NCBI RefSeq assembly: GCF_027286305.1
Contig: NZ_CP114599.1
Coordinates: forward strand, 4,012,001-4,076,000
DNA: 64,000 bases
From: Phenylobacterium sp. NIBR 498073
GTDB lineage: Bacteria > Pseudomonadota > Alphaproteobacteria > Caulobacterales > Caulobacteraceae
Direction: 5' to 3'
Shown here: piece by piece, positions 51,056-60,152 of the stretch
Numbering within the stretch: the stretch's first letter is position 1
Layout: every line of letters begins with the position of its first letter
Position numbers and translations under genes: made by a program
Notes under the pieces: generated by a model
The model's database searches: none
What the model saw: only the letters and a program-made list of their open reading frames with translations
What the model was told of the DNA's origin: nothing

Positions 51056-52836
51056 CCGGCGGTCAGCGGCCAGAACCAGGCGATCAGCGGCGCGCCCAGG
51101 ACCAGGACCAAAAGGGTCAGGGGCGCGCCCAGCCGCGGATAATCGGCGAATCGGTAGCCGCCCGGCCCCATCACCAGGGTGTTGCACTGGTGGCCGATGG
51201 GCGTGAGGAAGTCCGACGCCGCGCCGACCGCCACCGCCATCAGGAACGGGTCGGGATTGAGCCCCAGTTGGCGGGCCATGCTGGCCCCGACCGGCGCGAC
51301 GATCAGCACGGTCGCGGCGTTGTTGAGGAACGGCGTGGCGGCCATGGCCACAGCCATGATCGACACCAGCGCGATCATCGGCGACTGGCCGCGGAACACG
51401 CTGGAGAGCCAGCCGCCGATCAGCTCGGCCCCGCCGGTCGTGGAGATCGCCTCCGAGACCGGGATCATCGCAGCGATCAGCACGATCAGCGGCCCGTCGA
51501 CGGCGGCGTAGGCCTCACGCATGCGCAGGGCGCCGACGACGATCATCCCGACGGCCGCGCCAAAGAAGGCGATGGCCACGGGGACCACCTGGAAGGCGAC
51601 CAACACCATGGCCGCGGCCAGGATCACCGCCGGGGCGAGCACATGGCGGATGCCGCCGAGCCGCACCTCGCGTTCGGCCAGCGGCAGCAGGCCGAGCGCA
51701 GCCAGGGCGGCGGGCAGCGTGCGCTCCGAACCCTGCAGCACGATGATGTCGCCGGCGCGCAGGCGGATGCGGCCGGGGCGCTGCTTGAGGTCGAAACCCG
51801 AGCGGCTGACCGCCAGCAGGTTCACGCCGTGCCGGCCGTAGAGGTCCGACTGCTGGGCCGAGCGGCCGATCAGTTCCGATTCGCCGCCGACCACCGCCTC
51901 GACCACGCGGACCTCGTCGGTCGGCTCCTCCATCGCGACCGGCCGGTCGGAACGGGTCAGCCGCAGCTTGCCGCGGTTGATCAGCTCGTCGAGCGCCTGT
52001 GGCTCGCCCTGCAGCAGCAGCACGTCGCCGGGGCGGACCTTGGTATTGGGATGCGGCCGGGGGCGCCGACGGCCGCCGCTGAGCAGCATCATCACCCGCG
52101 CCTCGCCGCCGGCCAGATCGTGCAACGCCCCGATCCGCAGGCCCGCCAGCGGCCAATCGCCGGGAGCCTCGACCTCGGTGAGGTAGGCGTTGGCGGCCAG
52201 GGCTTCCTCGAGGTTGACGGCTGGCGCGCGGTCCTTGGGCAGGATGCGGTAGGCGAAGGCCAGAAACACGAAGCCGATCGCCGCCAGCGCCAGCCCGACC
52301 GGCGCATAGTCGTACATGCCGAACGGCTTGCCGAGCAGTTCCTCGCGGACCTGCGAGACGATGATGTTGGGCGCGGTGCCGACCAGGGTGACAATGCCGC
52401 CGAGCATCGCCCCGAACGCCATCGGCATCAGCAGCCGCGAGGGCGAGGATCCGGTGCGTCGCGAGAGCTGCAGGGCCACCGGCATCAGGATGGCCAGGGC
52501 GCCGACGTTCTTGGTGGCGGTCGAGAGGATGGTCACCGCTGCGGTGAGCACCGGGACCTGGCTGCGCTCGGTCTTCAGCCGCGGGATCAGCGGGCGGAGC
52601 GCCGCCTCGACGATGCCGGACCTGCCGAAGGCGGCGCTGACCACTAGGGCCGCGGCGATGATCACCGTGATGTCGTTGGAGAAGCCGTCGAAAGCGCTCT
52701 TGGCCGGGACTACGCCGGTCGCCACGCCGGCGAGCAGCGCGCAAATCGCGATGACGTCATAGCGGAAGCGCCCCCAGATGAAGGCGCCGATGGTCAGCGC
52801 GACGAGTCCGAAGGCCAGTCCCTGGTCGAGCGTCAT
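51052..52836 (-). CDS. SLC13 (DASS) family permease with TrkA-C domains
   Basis: A 594-residue transporter. Helices in the N-terminal third include the motif LTAAVTILSTATKNVGALAILMPVALQLS and GAMLGGIVTLVGTAPNIIVS, matching the hairpin SNT-like motifs of the citrate/dicarboxylate/sulfate family. Two soluble RCK-C (TrkA-C) domains lie in the middle (about 210-375), then the second half of the membrane unit follows, ending at GPGGYRFADYPRLGAP. Members carry sulfate, dicarboxylates or citrate; the RCK-C insertion suggests gated or nucleotide-sensitive transport. A single gene convergent with the Mn exporter. Confidence 0.88.
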   Translation of the reverse strand: MTLDQGLAFGLVALTIGAFIWGRFRYDVIAICALLAGVATGVVPAKSAFDGFSNDITVIIAAALVVSAAFGRSGIVEAALRPLIPRLKTERSQVPVLTAAVTILSTATKNVGALAILMPVALQLSRRTGSSPSRLLMPMAFGAMLGGIVTLVGTAPNIIVSQVREELLGKPFGMYDYAPVGLALAAIGFVFLAFAYRILPKDRAPAVNLEEALAANAYLTEVEAPGDWPLAGLRIGALHDLAGGEARVMMLLSGGRRRPRPHPNTKVRPGDVLLLQGEPQALDELINRGKLRLTRSDRPVAMEEPTDEVRVVEAVVGGESELIGRSAQQSDLYGRHGVNLLAVSRSGFDLKQRPGRIRLRAGDIIVLQGSERTLPAALAALGLLPLAEREVRLGGIRHVLAPAVILAAAMVLVAFQVVPVAIAFFGAAVGMIVVGALRMREAYAAVDGPLIVLIAAMIPVSEAISTTGGAELIGGWLSSVFRGQSPMIALVSIMAVAMAATPFLNNAATVLIVAPVGASMARQLGLNPDPFLMAVAVGAASDFLTPIGHQCNTLVMGPGGYRFADYPRLGAPLTLLVLVLGAPLIAWFWPLTAG

Positions 52837-52932
52837 CGTCGCTACCTGCCCCGCCCGTTGCGGCGGAGCTTGGACAACGCCGCACGGCGGCGAAAGCTGC
52901 GCCCTTCAGCAAACCAACAGGCCCAAAGCAAA

Positions 52933-52958
52933 AGAGCCCGGCCTTTCGGCCGGGCTCT
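52933..52958 (-). terminator. Intrinsic terminator of the OmpA-family gene
   Basis: An 11-bp perfect stem (AGAGCCCGGCC with GGCCGGGCTCT), loop GAAA on the transcribed strand, followed by TTTTGCTTT. It lies 30 bp after the OmpA stop codon. Confidence 0.88.
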
Positions 52959-52988
52959 CCGCTAGATCGGCTGATCGCCGAGATCGAC

Positions 52989-54179
52989 TTAGAAGTTGAT
53001 GTCGATCGTCGAGCGGCGGTTCAGCGGTTCCTTCACGCCGTCGGCGGTCGGGACGGCGAGTTGGGTTTCGCCCTTCCAATCCACTTGCAGCGCGCCTTGG
53101 TTCACGCCCAGGCCCACGAGGGCGTCGGCGGTGGCCTTCGCACGACGTTCCGACAGGCGGACGTTGTACGCAGCCGAACCCGAGGTGTCGGTGTGGCCGA
53201 CCACGATCACGCGGGTCGCGTTGCCGCTGGTCGCGTAGGTCGCAGCTTCCTGGATCACCGTCTGGGCTTCCGGCGTCAGCACGTACTGATCGAACGGGAA
53301 GTAGACGATGAACTGCTTGGCCTCATACGCCGGCGGAGGCGGCGGCGGAGGCGGAGGCGGCGGGGGAGGCGGCGGCGGGGGCGGCGGCGGCGGCGGCGGG
53401 GGCGGCGGCGGCGCGAACGAGTAGCGCAGGCCGACGGTCACCGACTGGTCGTTGTATTCGCCCGTGAAGACGCCCGGCTGCAGAGCGTGCGAACCGGTCG
53501 ACGCGAAGTCGAGGTCCGTGCCGCCCAGGTAGCGGTAGGTCAGGTCGACGTTCAGACGGTCGGTCGCGCGCCAAGCCAGACCAGCGATCAGCTGCCAGGC
53601 CAGGGCGGTGTCGTCGTCGTCGATGGACAGGTTCTGGATCGACGGGTTGGCGGCGGTGTAGGCGCCGGTCACCGACGAGAACTGACCGACGGAGTCGACC
53701 TTCACGTGGTTGATGCCGATACCGGCGCCGACGAACGGATTGATGACCGCGCCGGGGGCGATGTCATAGATCACGTTGCCCATCAGGGTCCACGACGTGA
53801 TGTCGCCCGAGGCCGCGCCGCAGTTCGGGGCGGCGGCCGAGCGGACCACGCCCGGGGTGCAGAGACCGAGGATCGAATTGTTCGAACCACCGCGGATCGA
53901 CTCGATGTCGCCCGGACGGTAGCCGCCTTCGAGTTCCACGCGCCAATGCTCGTTCAGCTGATAGCCGAGACGCGCAAAGCCGGTCCAGTCTTCTTCCTGG
54001 TTGAACGTCCAGTTGTAGGGCGAGCCGCCAGCGGCGTTGTTCGACGATTCACCGTCGATGCCGTCCGGCCAGTGGTAGCCGAGGTCGACAGCGCCGTACC
54101 AACCAACTTCTTGCGCCGAAGCACCCGATGCGGCGAACACCGCAGCCAGGGCGGCCCCCGCTAGGAGTTTGAATTTCAT
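52989..54179 (-). CDS. OmpA-family outer-membrane protein with a 27-proline linker
   Basis: A 396-residue protein. Signal peptide 1-22 (MKFKLLAGAALAAVFAASGASA). An eight-stranded OmpA-like barrel (about 23-255) starts VGWYGAVDLGYHWPDG and ends SVTVGLRYSFA. It is followed by an uninterrupted run of 27 prolines (257-283) and then the peptidoglycan-binding OmpA domain (about 285-396), with FPFDQYVLTPEAQ and GHTDTSGSAAYNVRLSERRA. It should anchor the outer membrane to the cell wall. The barrel and the OmpA-C domain are normal; the length of the proline run is unusual. It is probably highly expressed, with a strong terminator. Confidence 0.93.
   Translation of the reverse strand: MKFKLLAGAALAAVFAASGASAQEVGWYGAVDLGYHWPDGIDGESSNNAAGGSPYNWTFNQEEDWTGFARLGYQLNEHWRVELEGGYRPGDIESIRGGSNNSILGLCTPGVVRSAAAPNCGAASGDITSWTLMGNVIYDIAPGAVINPFVGAGIGINHVKVDSVGQFSSVTGAYTAANPSIQNLSIDDDDTALAWQLIAGLAWRATDRLNVDLTYRYLGGTDLDFASTGSHALQPGVFTGEYNDQSVTVGLRYSFAPPPPPPPPPPPPPPPPPPPPPPPPPPPAYEAKQFIVYFPFDQYVLTPEAQTVIQEAATYATSGNATRVIVVGHTDTSGSAAYNVRLSERRAKATADALVGLGVNQGALQVDWKGETQLAVPTADGVKEPLNRRSTIDINF
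53331..53411. repeat. 81-bp GGC-type triplet repeat encoding 27 prolines
   Basis: 27 consecutive proline codons (CCG mostly, some CCC and CCT), appearing as GGC/GGA/GGG triplets on the plus strand. Simple-sequence tracts of this kind can change length by slippage. Confidence 0.9.
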
Positions 54180-54666
54180 ATTCAGAGCCCTCTCTTGCCC
54201 TCTGCTGCGGCCAAATGACCCAGCGCTGTTATATCAAGGGCCAACCATTACGAAAGTGTCGCCGGAGCAACACCTTCGCCAATTCGTGGCGCCTCTCAAA
54301 TCCAACCCCAGGACGTTACACAATCTTCCCCTCGGCGATCAACTTCGGGGCGAGAGACACATCCCTCGTTCGGTCGCCAACGATGCGCCTGGGCTACACC
54401 GTGGCTCCGAATTCTTGTTTTCGACTCCAGGTCCGAAAGGCCCTCGCGCTACGCAGCGCACGCGCCAGCCGGCTAAAGCCGATTGATTCTCTTGAACTAT
54501 GAGCGCACTCAGCTGGACCGTCCAGTCCGTGCGGGACGCGAACGTCCGCATTCTGCAAGTACGCGCGTTATGTCTGGCTGGTTACTCCCCCTTCGCCTAA
54601 GACGCGAATCTCGTCTCCGGTTCGAGCGGACAACGCCCCCCCTACGGCTTAGTTCCGCCGCGGCTG
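54180..54666. other. 487-bp intergenic region upstream of the OmpA gene
   Basis: No gene supported on either strand and no tRNA or known RNA recognised. It is less GC-rich than its surroundings and should hold the OmpA promoter, with a leader that may be long. Local hairpins exist at 54515-54528 (GGAC/GTCC) and 54531-54549 (GCGGGACG/CGTCCGC). Confidence 0.5.
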
Positions 54667-56472
54667 TCAGTTTTCTTGCGCGCGTCGGTAGCGTCGGACT
54701 CTTCCCCCCAGAGCCTCGGGCCGGTTGAGCGCCTTTCGGAACTCATCGCGCCGCTCGTGGATCGATGCGATGATTAGTCCCATTGGCACCCCGATCTCAA
54801 CCAAAACCGCCTCCGACAATTGTAAACTAGCTTCAACCGTCTCGGGCACGGCGTCGGTGGCGCCCAGCTCGTAGAGCCGCTGGGCCTGGCGCGCGTCGCG
54901 GGCGCGGGCGACGATGGTCAGGTCCGGCCGCATGGCCCGGGCGGTGGCGACGATCGCCTCCACCCCTTCGGGCGAATCCATGGTCACCACCAGGGCCGGG
55001 GCGGTCTCCAGCCCGCAGCGGCGCAGGAACTCCTGGCGCGAAGCGTCGCCGAAATAGATCGCCTCGCCGGCGTGGCGGGCGGCCTCGACCAGCTTCGGGT
55101 CGCGCTCGGCCGCCACCCAGGCGATGTCGTGCCGGTGCAGCATGTCGCCGACCAGCTTGCCGACCCGGCCATAGCCGACGACCAGCACCTTGGGCGCCTC
55201 GGCATGCCCCGGATCGGCGGCGGGCGGCGCGGCCGGTTCGGCCGCCAGCCCCTGCCCGCCGGTCTTGCGCCCGCCGAGTTTCAGGCCAAGCGCCGCCAGC
55301 AGCGGGATGCACATCATCGAGATCGTCGAGGAGACCAGCACCATCTGACCCAACGGCCGCGGAACGATGCCGTCGCCCATGGCCGCCGACAGGATGACAT
55401 AGGCGAACTCCCCGCCCCCGGCGAGCAGCAGGCCGGCCTCCAGCGCCCCGCGCCAGGGCAGGCCGAACAACCGTCCGAGCCCGAACACCACCGTGGCGTT
55501 GAGCGCCACGACGCCGACCGACATGCCAAGGATCGCCCATGGCTTGGCGGCCAGCAGCGACAGGTCGAGCCCGATGCCGACCGAGAGGAAGAACAGGCCG
55601 AGCAGCAGGCCCTTGAACGGCTCGATGGTGACCTCGACCTCGTGGCGGTACTCGGTCTCGGCCAGCAGCAGGCCGGCGATGAACGCCCCCAGGGCCATGG
55701 AGAGGCCGGTCAGCGCGCTGACCAGACCTGCGCCGATGACCACCAGCAGGCAGGCGGCCATGAACAGCTCCTCGCTCTTGGCGCGGGCCACCGACTTGAG
55801 CATCGGGCGCAGCAGCAGCCGGCCGAAGGCCACCAGGATCATCACCCCGAGCGCGGCCGGCGCGAAGGCCAGCAGCAGGCGCGGCGAGAACACCGCATCC
55901 TCGCCGCCGCCGCGGCCAAGGATCGCCAGGGTGACCAGGATCGGAGCGACGGCCAGGTCCTGGAACAGCAGCACCGAGAAGGTGGCCCGCCCAGCGGGGG
56001 AGTGCTGGCGCTTGTGCTCGGTCAGGATCTGCATGACCACCGCGGTCGAGGACAGCGCCAGGGCCGCCCCGATCGCCGCCGCCGGGGCGACGTCCAGCCC
56101 GAAGGCCATGGCCGCCAGAGCGATGGCCGCCAGGCACAGGCTGACCTGCAGCGCGCCCATGCCGAACACCCAGCGCCGCATCAAGCGCAGACGCTCCCAC
56201 GACAGCTCCAGGCCGATCATGAAGAGCAGGAAGACCACCCCGAACTCGGCCAGCTGGGCGATCTCGTCGGGATTGGCGATGGTGAAGTAGCCGAGCCAGG
56301 GAAAGGCGCCGCTAAGGGCACCCAGGCCGAAAGGGCCGAGGACGACGCCCGCGCCGAGGAAGCCGAGGATGGGACTGATCCGCCAGCGGCGGAACAAGGG
56401 CACGATCACGCCGGCGGTGGCGAGAAAGAGGACGACGTCCTTGTATTCGCCGGGCGAAACGTGACCTTCCAT
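54667..56472 (-). CDS. CPA2 monovalent cation:proton antiporter with RCK domain (KefB/KefC-like)
   Basis: A 601-residue protein. The ATG at 56472 has a perfect ribosome-binding site (GAAGGAGAGCGC); an ATG at 56499 lacks one. Twelve helices of the Na+/H+ exchanger domain (about 5-375) include FLLFMIGLELSWERLRLMRR and LALSSTAVVMQIL. A cytoplasmic TrkA-N (Rossmann) domain follows with VLVVGYGRVGKLVGDMLHR (about residue 410-428). Kef-type systems export potassium and are gated by ligands such as glutathione adducts; no kefF/kefG-type ancillary gene is present. It is divergent from the copper operon. Confidence 0.9.
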   Translation of the reverse strand: MEGHVSPGEYKDVVLFLATAGVIVPLFRRWRISPILGFLGAGVVLGPFGLGALSGAFPWLGYFTIANPDEIAQLAEFGVVFLLFMIGLELSWERLRLMRRWVFGMGALQVSLCLAAIALAAMAFGLDVAPAAAIGAALALSSTAVVMQILTEHKRQHSPAGRATFSVLLFQDLAVAPILVTLAILGRGGGEDAVFSPRLLLAFAPAALGVMILVAFGRLLLRPMLKSVARAKSEELFMAACLLVVIGAGLVSALTGLSMALGAFIAGLLLAETEYRHEVEVTIEPFKGLLLGLFFLSVGIGLDLSLLAAKPWAILGMSVGVVALNATVVFGLGRLFGLPWRGALEAGLLLAGGGEFAYVILSAAMGDGIVPRPLGQMVLVSSTISMMCIPLLAALGLKLGGRKTGGQGLAAEPAAPPAADPGHAEAPKVLVVGYGRVGKLVGDMLHRHDIAWVAAERDPKLVEAARHAGEAIYFGDASRQEFLRRCGLETAPALVVTMDSPEGVEAIVATARAMRPDLTIVARARDARQAQRLYELGATDAVPETVEASLQLSEAVLVEIGVPMGLIIASIHERRDEFRKALNRPEALGGRVRRYRRAQEN

Positions 56473-56556
56473 GCGCTCTCCTTCTGTGATGAGCGCCACT
56501 ATGGGGTTTCGACGCCTCTTGCGTAACCCGTCGGGCAGCCCTTAAGACGCCCGCCC

Positions 56557-56949
56557 ATGCACTTCGGCCGAAAAAAGCGCGCGGCGCGGGCGAGCCTGGG
56601 GGTCCTGGCGGCCCTTCTGGCCCTGTTCGCCCAGGCGTTGCTGCCGGGTGCGGCCATGGCGGCCGAATCGCTTTCCACCGTCCGCGTCGAGCTCTGCACC
56701 GAGAACGGCGCCGAGACCGTGGTCATCGGCGCCGACGGCCAGGAGCGGAAAGGCGGCTTCGCCGGACTGCCCTGTCACGACTGTCTGGCCGCCACCCTGG
56801 CGGTCGTCGTCACCCCCGAACTGGCGGTCGCGCCGGTGGCCTACGCCGCGGTCGTGGTCCGCCACGCCGCCCCCGCCGTCACCGCCCAGCCGCGCGCCCG
56901 CGCCCCGCCGCGCCCCCCGGGCCAAGGCCCGCCTTCCCTGAACGTCTGA
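56557..56949 (+). CDS. DUF2946 family protein, first gene of a copper operon
   Basis: A 130-residue protein with one N-terminal hydrophobic segment (about 14-36), probably a signal peptide or anchor. Conserved metal-type residues are C47 and the LPCHDC motif (C73, H74, C76) of DUF2946. Members are small envelope proteins next to copper genes. The C-terminal 35 residues are basic and proline-rich. The genes after it encode a TonB receptor, a YcnI-domain protein and a PCuAC chaperone, so a role in copper uptake or distribution is likely; the exact function is unknown. Confidence 0.82.
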   Translation: MHFGRKKRAARASLGVLAALLALFAQALLPGAAMAAESLSTVRVELCTENGAETVVIGADGQERKGGFAGLPCHDCLAATLAVVVTPELAVAPVAYAAVVVRHAAPAVTAQPRARAPPRPPGQGPPSLNV

Positions 56950-57014
56950 GCCGAAACCGACCGCAGCGCCCGCGCGCCTGCGGTTCTTCTCGTACGTCCA
57001 GGGACACCACCAAC

Positions 57015-59066
57015 ATGTTCGCTTTCCTGCGCGCCTCGCCGCGCGCGCTGCTGCTCGCCGCCAGCGCCCTTTCGCTGCCCGCCCTCGCCCATGCCGACGA
57101 CTCCGGCCCGCTGGTCGATGCGGTGATCGTCACCGCCCATCCCGATCCGGAAGACCCGCCGGTCGTCGCCGACGCCCGGCGGCGGCTGTCGGAAACGCCC
57201 GGCGCGGTGGCGGTGATCTCCGCCGAAGCCTATCGCGACCGCTACGCCCAGGGACTGGCCGAAACCCTGCGCGACGTGCCCGGCGTCTACGCCCAGAAGA
57301 AGTGGGGCGACGACACCCGGCTCTCGATCCGCGGCTCGGGGATCGGCAATCCAAACCACAACCGCGGCACGCTGCTGGCCCAGGACGGCGTGCCGTTCAA
57401 CGAGGCCGACGGCTATGGCGACTTCCAGCAGATCGACCCGCTGATCGCCCGCTTCACCGAGGTCTACAAGGGCGCCAACGCCCTGCGCTTCGGCGGCGCG
57501 CTGCTGGGCGGGGCGATCAACATGGTGACGCCGACCGGCAAGGACGCCGGGGCGCAGAACCTGCTGCGGCTGGACGGCGGGTCCTACCGCACGATCCGCG
57601 GCCACGGCGAGGTCGCCCGCCAATGGGGCGAGTGGGACATGTTCGCCGCCGCCACCGCGATCTCGGCCAACGGCTGGCGCGAGCAGAGCGACCAGACCGC
57701 CCAGCACGTCTCGCTCAACATCGGCCGCAGCTTCGGCGAGGACCGCGAGCTGCGCTTCATCCTGTCGGGCCACAATATCGACCAGGAGATCCCCGGCGCG
57801 GTCGAACTCGGTCAGGCGCTGAACAGTCCGCGCAAGGCCAGCCCGGGCAATGTCGCCAACGAGTACCAGCGCAACATGCGCAGCGTGCGCGGTACGCTGC
57901 AGACCCGCTGGCGGGTGGCCGACAACGCGGTGTTCGAGGGCGGGGTCTATGCGAGCTGGAAGGATCTCGACCATCCGATCTTCCAGGTCATCGACCAGGA
58001 GAGCCGCAACTGGGGCGCGTTCGGACGGCTGGACGTCGAGGGCGAAGTCGCCGGGCGGCGGGCGGACCTGTTCGTCGGCGCCTCGGCGCGGCTCGGCGAC
58101 CTGGACGCCCTGCAATGGGTGAACATGAAATCCTCGAAGGGGGCCAAGCGCGCCGACAGCGCCCAGAACGCCCGCGCTCTGGACGTGTTCGCCGAGGGCC
58201 GCGTGTTCGTGACGGACCAGCTGGCCCTGGTCGGCGGCGGCTCGCTGGGATCGGCAAACCGTCAGTTCCGCAACCACCTGAACCGGACGGCGGATCGTTC
58301 GATGACCTACGAGTGGTTCGCGCCGCGCCTCGGGGTGCTGTGGCAGGCCGACGACGGCGCCCAGGCGTTCGCCAACCTGACCAAGTCGGTAGAGCCGCCC
58401 AATTTCAGCGCCCTGGTCCAGACCGGGCCGTTCGTCGGCTTCGCGCCGCTCAAGGCCCAGGAGGCCTGGACCGCCGAGGTGGGGACCCGCGGCCGACGCG
58501 GCGTGATCGCCTGGGACGTCGCCCTCTATCGGGCCGAGCTGGAGAACGAGCTGCTGAACTTCGTGGTCACGCCCAGCATTCCAGCCGCCACCTTCAACGC
58601 CGGGCCGACGATCCACCAGGGCCTGGAGGCCGGGCTCGACTGGCGCGTCGGGAACGCACGGCTGCGCCAGACCTACGCCTGGTCGGACTTCCGGTTCGAC
58701 GGCGACAGCGTCTATGGCGACAACCAGCTGCCGGTCGTGCCCGAGCATCTCTACCGGGCCGAACTGCGCTACGATCATCCCAGCGGCTGGTTCATCGCGC
58801 CCTCGGTCGAATGGTCGATCACCGACACCTATGTCGACTACGCCAACACCCTGAAGGCCCCGTCCTATGCGGTCTGGTCGCTGGGCGGCGGCTGGCGCGG
58901 CCCGGACGGGATCAGCGTCTTCGTCGAGGCCCGCAACCTGGCCGACGAGCGCTATGTCTCGAACTTCAGCGCCGTCACCGACGCGCAGGCGCCGAGCGTC
59001 TCCAAGGCGGTGTTCTTCCCCGGCGAAGGCCGCTCGGTGTTCGGAGGCGTGACATGGGCGTTCTGA
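57015..59066 (+). CDS. TonB-dependent receptor, probably for copper or a copper complex
   Basis: A 683-residue outer-membrane receptor. Signal peptide 1-27. TonB box region DAVIVTAHPDPEDPP, plug domain about 45-170 (RYAQGLAETLRDVPGVYAQKKWGDDTRLSIRGSG; GALLGGAINMVTPTGKD) and a 22-strand barrel ending SVFGGVTWAF. Context (DUF2946, YcnI and PCuAC) points to copper. It lacks the long His-rich loop of the zinc receptor at 35414. It overlaps the YcnI gene start by 13 bp, an operon signal. Confidence 0.9.
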   Translation: MFAFLRASPRALLLAASALSLPALAHADDSGPLVDAVIVTAHPDPEDPPVVADARRRLSETPGAVAVISAEAYRDRYAQGLAETLRDVPGVYAQKKWGDDTRLSIRGSGIGNPNHNRGTLLAQDGVPFNEADGYGDFQQIDPLIARFTEVYKGANALRFGGALLGGAINMVTPTGKDAGAQNLLRLDGGSYRTIRGHGEVARQWGEWDMFAAATAISANGWREQSDQTAQHVSLNIGRSFGEDRELRFILSGHNIDQEIPGAVELGQALNSPRKASPGNVANEYQRNMRSVRGTLQTRWRVADNAVFEGGVYASWKDLDHPIFQVIDQESRNWGAFGRLDVEGEVAGRRADLFVGASARLGDLDALQWVNMKSSKGAKRADSAQNARALDVFAEGRVFVTDQLALVGGGSLGSANRQFRNHLNRTADRSMTYEWFAPRLGVLWQADDGAQAFANLTKSVEPPNFSALVQTGPFVGFAPLKAQEAWTAEVGTRGRRGVIAWDVALYRAELENELLNFVVTPSIPAATFNAGPTIHQGLEAGLDWRVGNARLRQTYAWSDFRFDGDSVYGDNQLPVVPEHLYRAELRYDHPSGWFIAPSVEWSITDTYVDYANTLKAPSYAVWSLGGGWRGPDGISVFVEARNLADERYVSNFSAVTDAQAPSVSKAVFFPGEGRSVFGGVTWAF

Positions 59067-59542
59067 GAACCCTGATGATCGGTGCGGGCGCGCTTCTCGC
59101 CCTGCCTGGCGCGGCCGGCGCGCACATCGTCGCCGATCCTGGCCGTGCGGAGGCCGGCGCCTATCAGGCGGTCGTGTTCCGCGTCGGACATGGCTGCGGC
59201 GAGGCGGCGACCACCGCGCTGCGCATCGAAATTCCGGCAGAGATGGCCTCGGCCCGTCCGCAGCCCAAGCCCGGCTGGCGGCTGGAGATCGAGCGCCGGG
59301 AGGGGCGGGTCGCGGCGATCACCTGGCGCGGCGAATTGCCGGCCGACCAGTTCGACGCGTTCGCACTGCTGTTCAAACTGCCCGACCAGGCCGCGACGCT
59401 CTACTTCCCCACCGTGCAGTCCTGCGGCGCCGAGCAGAGCCAATGGACGGAAATCCCTTCGGCGGGCGAGCGGGCCAGCCATCCGGCCCCCGCGCTCGTC
59501 GTCACCCCCAAGGCCGCTGCGGCCGAACCCCACCAGCACTAG
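59054..59542 (+). CDS. YcnI-domain (DUF1775) copper-binding protein
   Basis: A 162-residue periplasmic protein. Signal peptide 1-23 (ending GAAGA), so the mature protein begins with His24 (HIVADPGRAEAGA), the N-terminal copper ligand known for the YcnI family. Family residues follow in VVFRVGHGCGEAATTALRIEIP and ITWRGELPADQFDAFALLF. The C-terminal end has His (EPHQH). It shares 13 bp with the receptor's 3' end and is followed within 11 bp by the PCuAC gene. Unlike membrane-anchored YcnI it has no C-terminal helix. It is thought to hand copper to or receive it from PCuAC. Confidence 0.88.
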   Translation: MGVLRTLMIGAGALLALPGAAGAHIVADPGRAEAGAYQAVVFRVGHGCGEAATTALRIEIPAEMASARPQPKPGWRLEIERREGRVAAITWRGELPADQFDAFALLFKLPDQAATLYFPTVQSCGAEQSQWTEIPSAGERASHPAPALVVTPKAAAAEPHQH

Positions 59543-59553
59543 AGGACGCCCCC

Positions 59554-60051
59554 ATGCGACACCTTGCGATCATCGCCGCCGCCGCTGCGGCCCTGACCCT
59601 TTCCACCGCCGCCCAGGCGGCGACCTATCGGCTCGGAACCCTGGAGGTGGTCGACCCGTGGAGCCGGCCGGCCGCCGCGAACGGCAACGGCGGCGGCTTC
59701 ATGACCATCGTCAACCGCGGGGCCGGCGCCGACGCCCTGGTCGCGGTCGAAACTCCCGCGGCGCGCAAGACCGAGGTGCACCGCTCCTCGACGGCCGGCG
59801 GGGTGATGAAGATGGAGCGCCAGGACGCCGGCGTCGCCATCCCGGCCGGCAAGCAGGCAGCCTTCGCGCCCGGCGGCTATCACGTGATGTTCCTGGGCCT
59901 GACCAAGGCGACCAGGCTCGGCGACAAGATCCCGGCGACGCTGGTCTTCAAGAGCGGCGCGAAGCTGAAGGTCGAGTTCCAGGTGGCCGCGGCCGCGCCC
60001 GGAACGGCAAGCGGCAAGGCGCCGGCGGCGGATGCGCACCACCATCACTGA
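59554..60051 (+). CDS. PCu(A)C periplasmic copper chaperone
   Basis: A 165-residue secreted protein (signal 1-22) of the PCu(A)C/DUF461 family that loads copper into periplasmic targets, classically the CuA site of cytochrome oxidase. The Cu(I) motif is complete: H76, M87 (H-x10-M), H110 and M112 (HVM). A His-rich tail (AHHHH) follows. It is the last gene of the copper set, immediately after the YcnI protein. The ATG follows GAGGACGCCCCC. Confidence 0.92.
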   Translation: MRHLAIIAAAAAALTLSTAAQAATYRLGTLEVVDPWSRPAAANGNGGGFMTIVNRGAGADALVAVETPAARKTEVHRSSTAGGVMKMERQDAGVAIPAGKQAAFAPGGYHVMFLGLTKATRLGDKIPATLVFKSGAKLKVEFQVAAAAPGTASGKAPAADAHHHH

Positions 60052-60122
60052 GCCTTTACGCGGCAAGGCGCTGCGATGACCAAGGGCGGCGTTGACAGCG
60101 CCGCCCCCCGCGTCGTCTATGC

Positions 60123-60145
60123 CCTCCATATTTTAAGAATGGAGG
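60123..60145 (+). promoter_or_regulatory. Hairpin or operator over the acyl-CoA ligase ribosome-binding site
   Basis: CCTCCAT (60123-60129) and ATGGAGG (60139-60145) are perfect complements around nine bases. The right arm includes GGAGG, the Shine-Dalgarno of the TTG start at 60153. It could be an RNA hairpin limiting translation or the binding site of a repressor. Confidence 0.5.
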
Positions 60146-60152
60146 ATCGTCC

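Noticed and set aside
53331-53411. GGC-type repeat considered as a CRISPR or tandem-repeat array
   Set aside because: It is an in-frame proline codon run inside the OmpA gene with no spacers.
54560-54640. A GGTTCGAGC segment resembling a tRNA T-loop in the OmpA upstream region
   Set aside because: No matching acceptor, D or anticodon stems at tRNA spacing could be built around it.
60084-60106. GGGCGGCG/CGCCGCCC hairpin after PCuAC with TTGACA in its loop, considered as a terminator or -35 promoter element
   Set aside because: No T-run follows and no good -10 element lies at the right spacing, so neither role could be supported.
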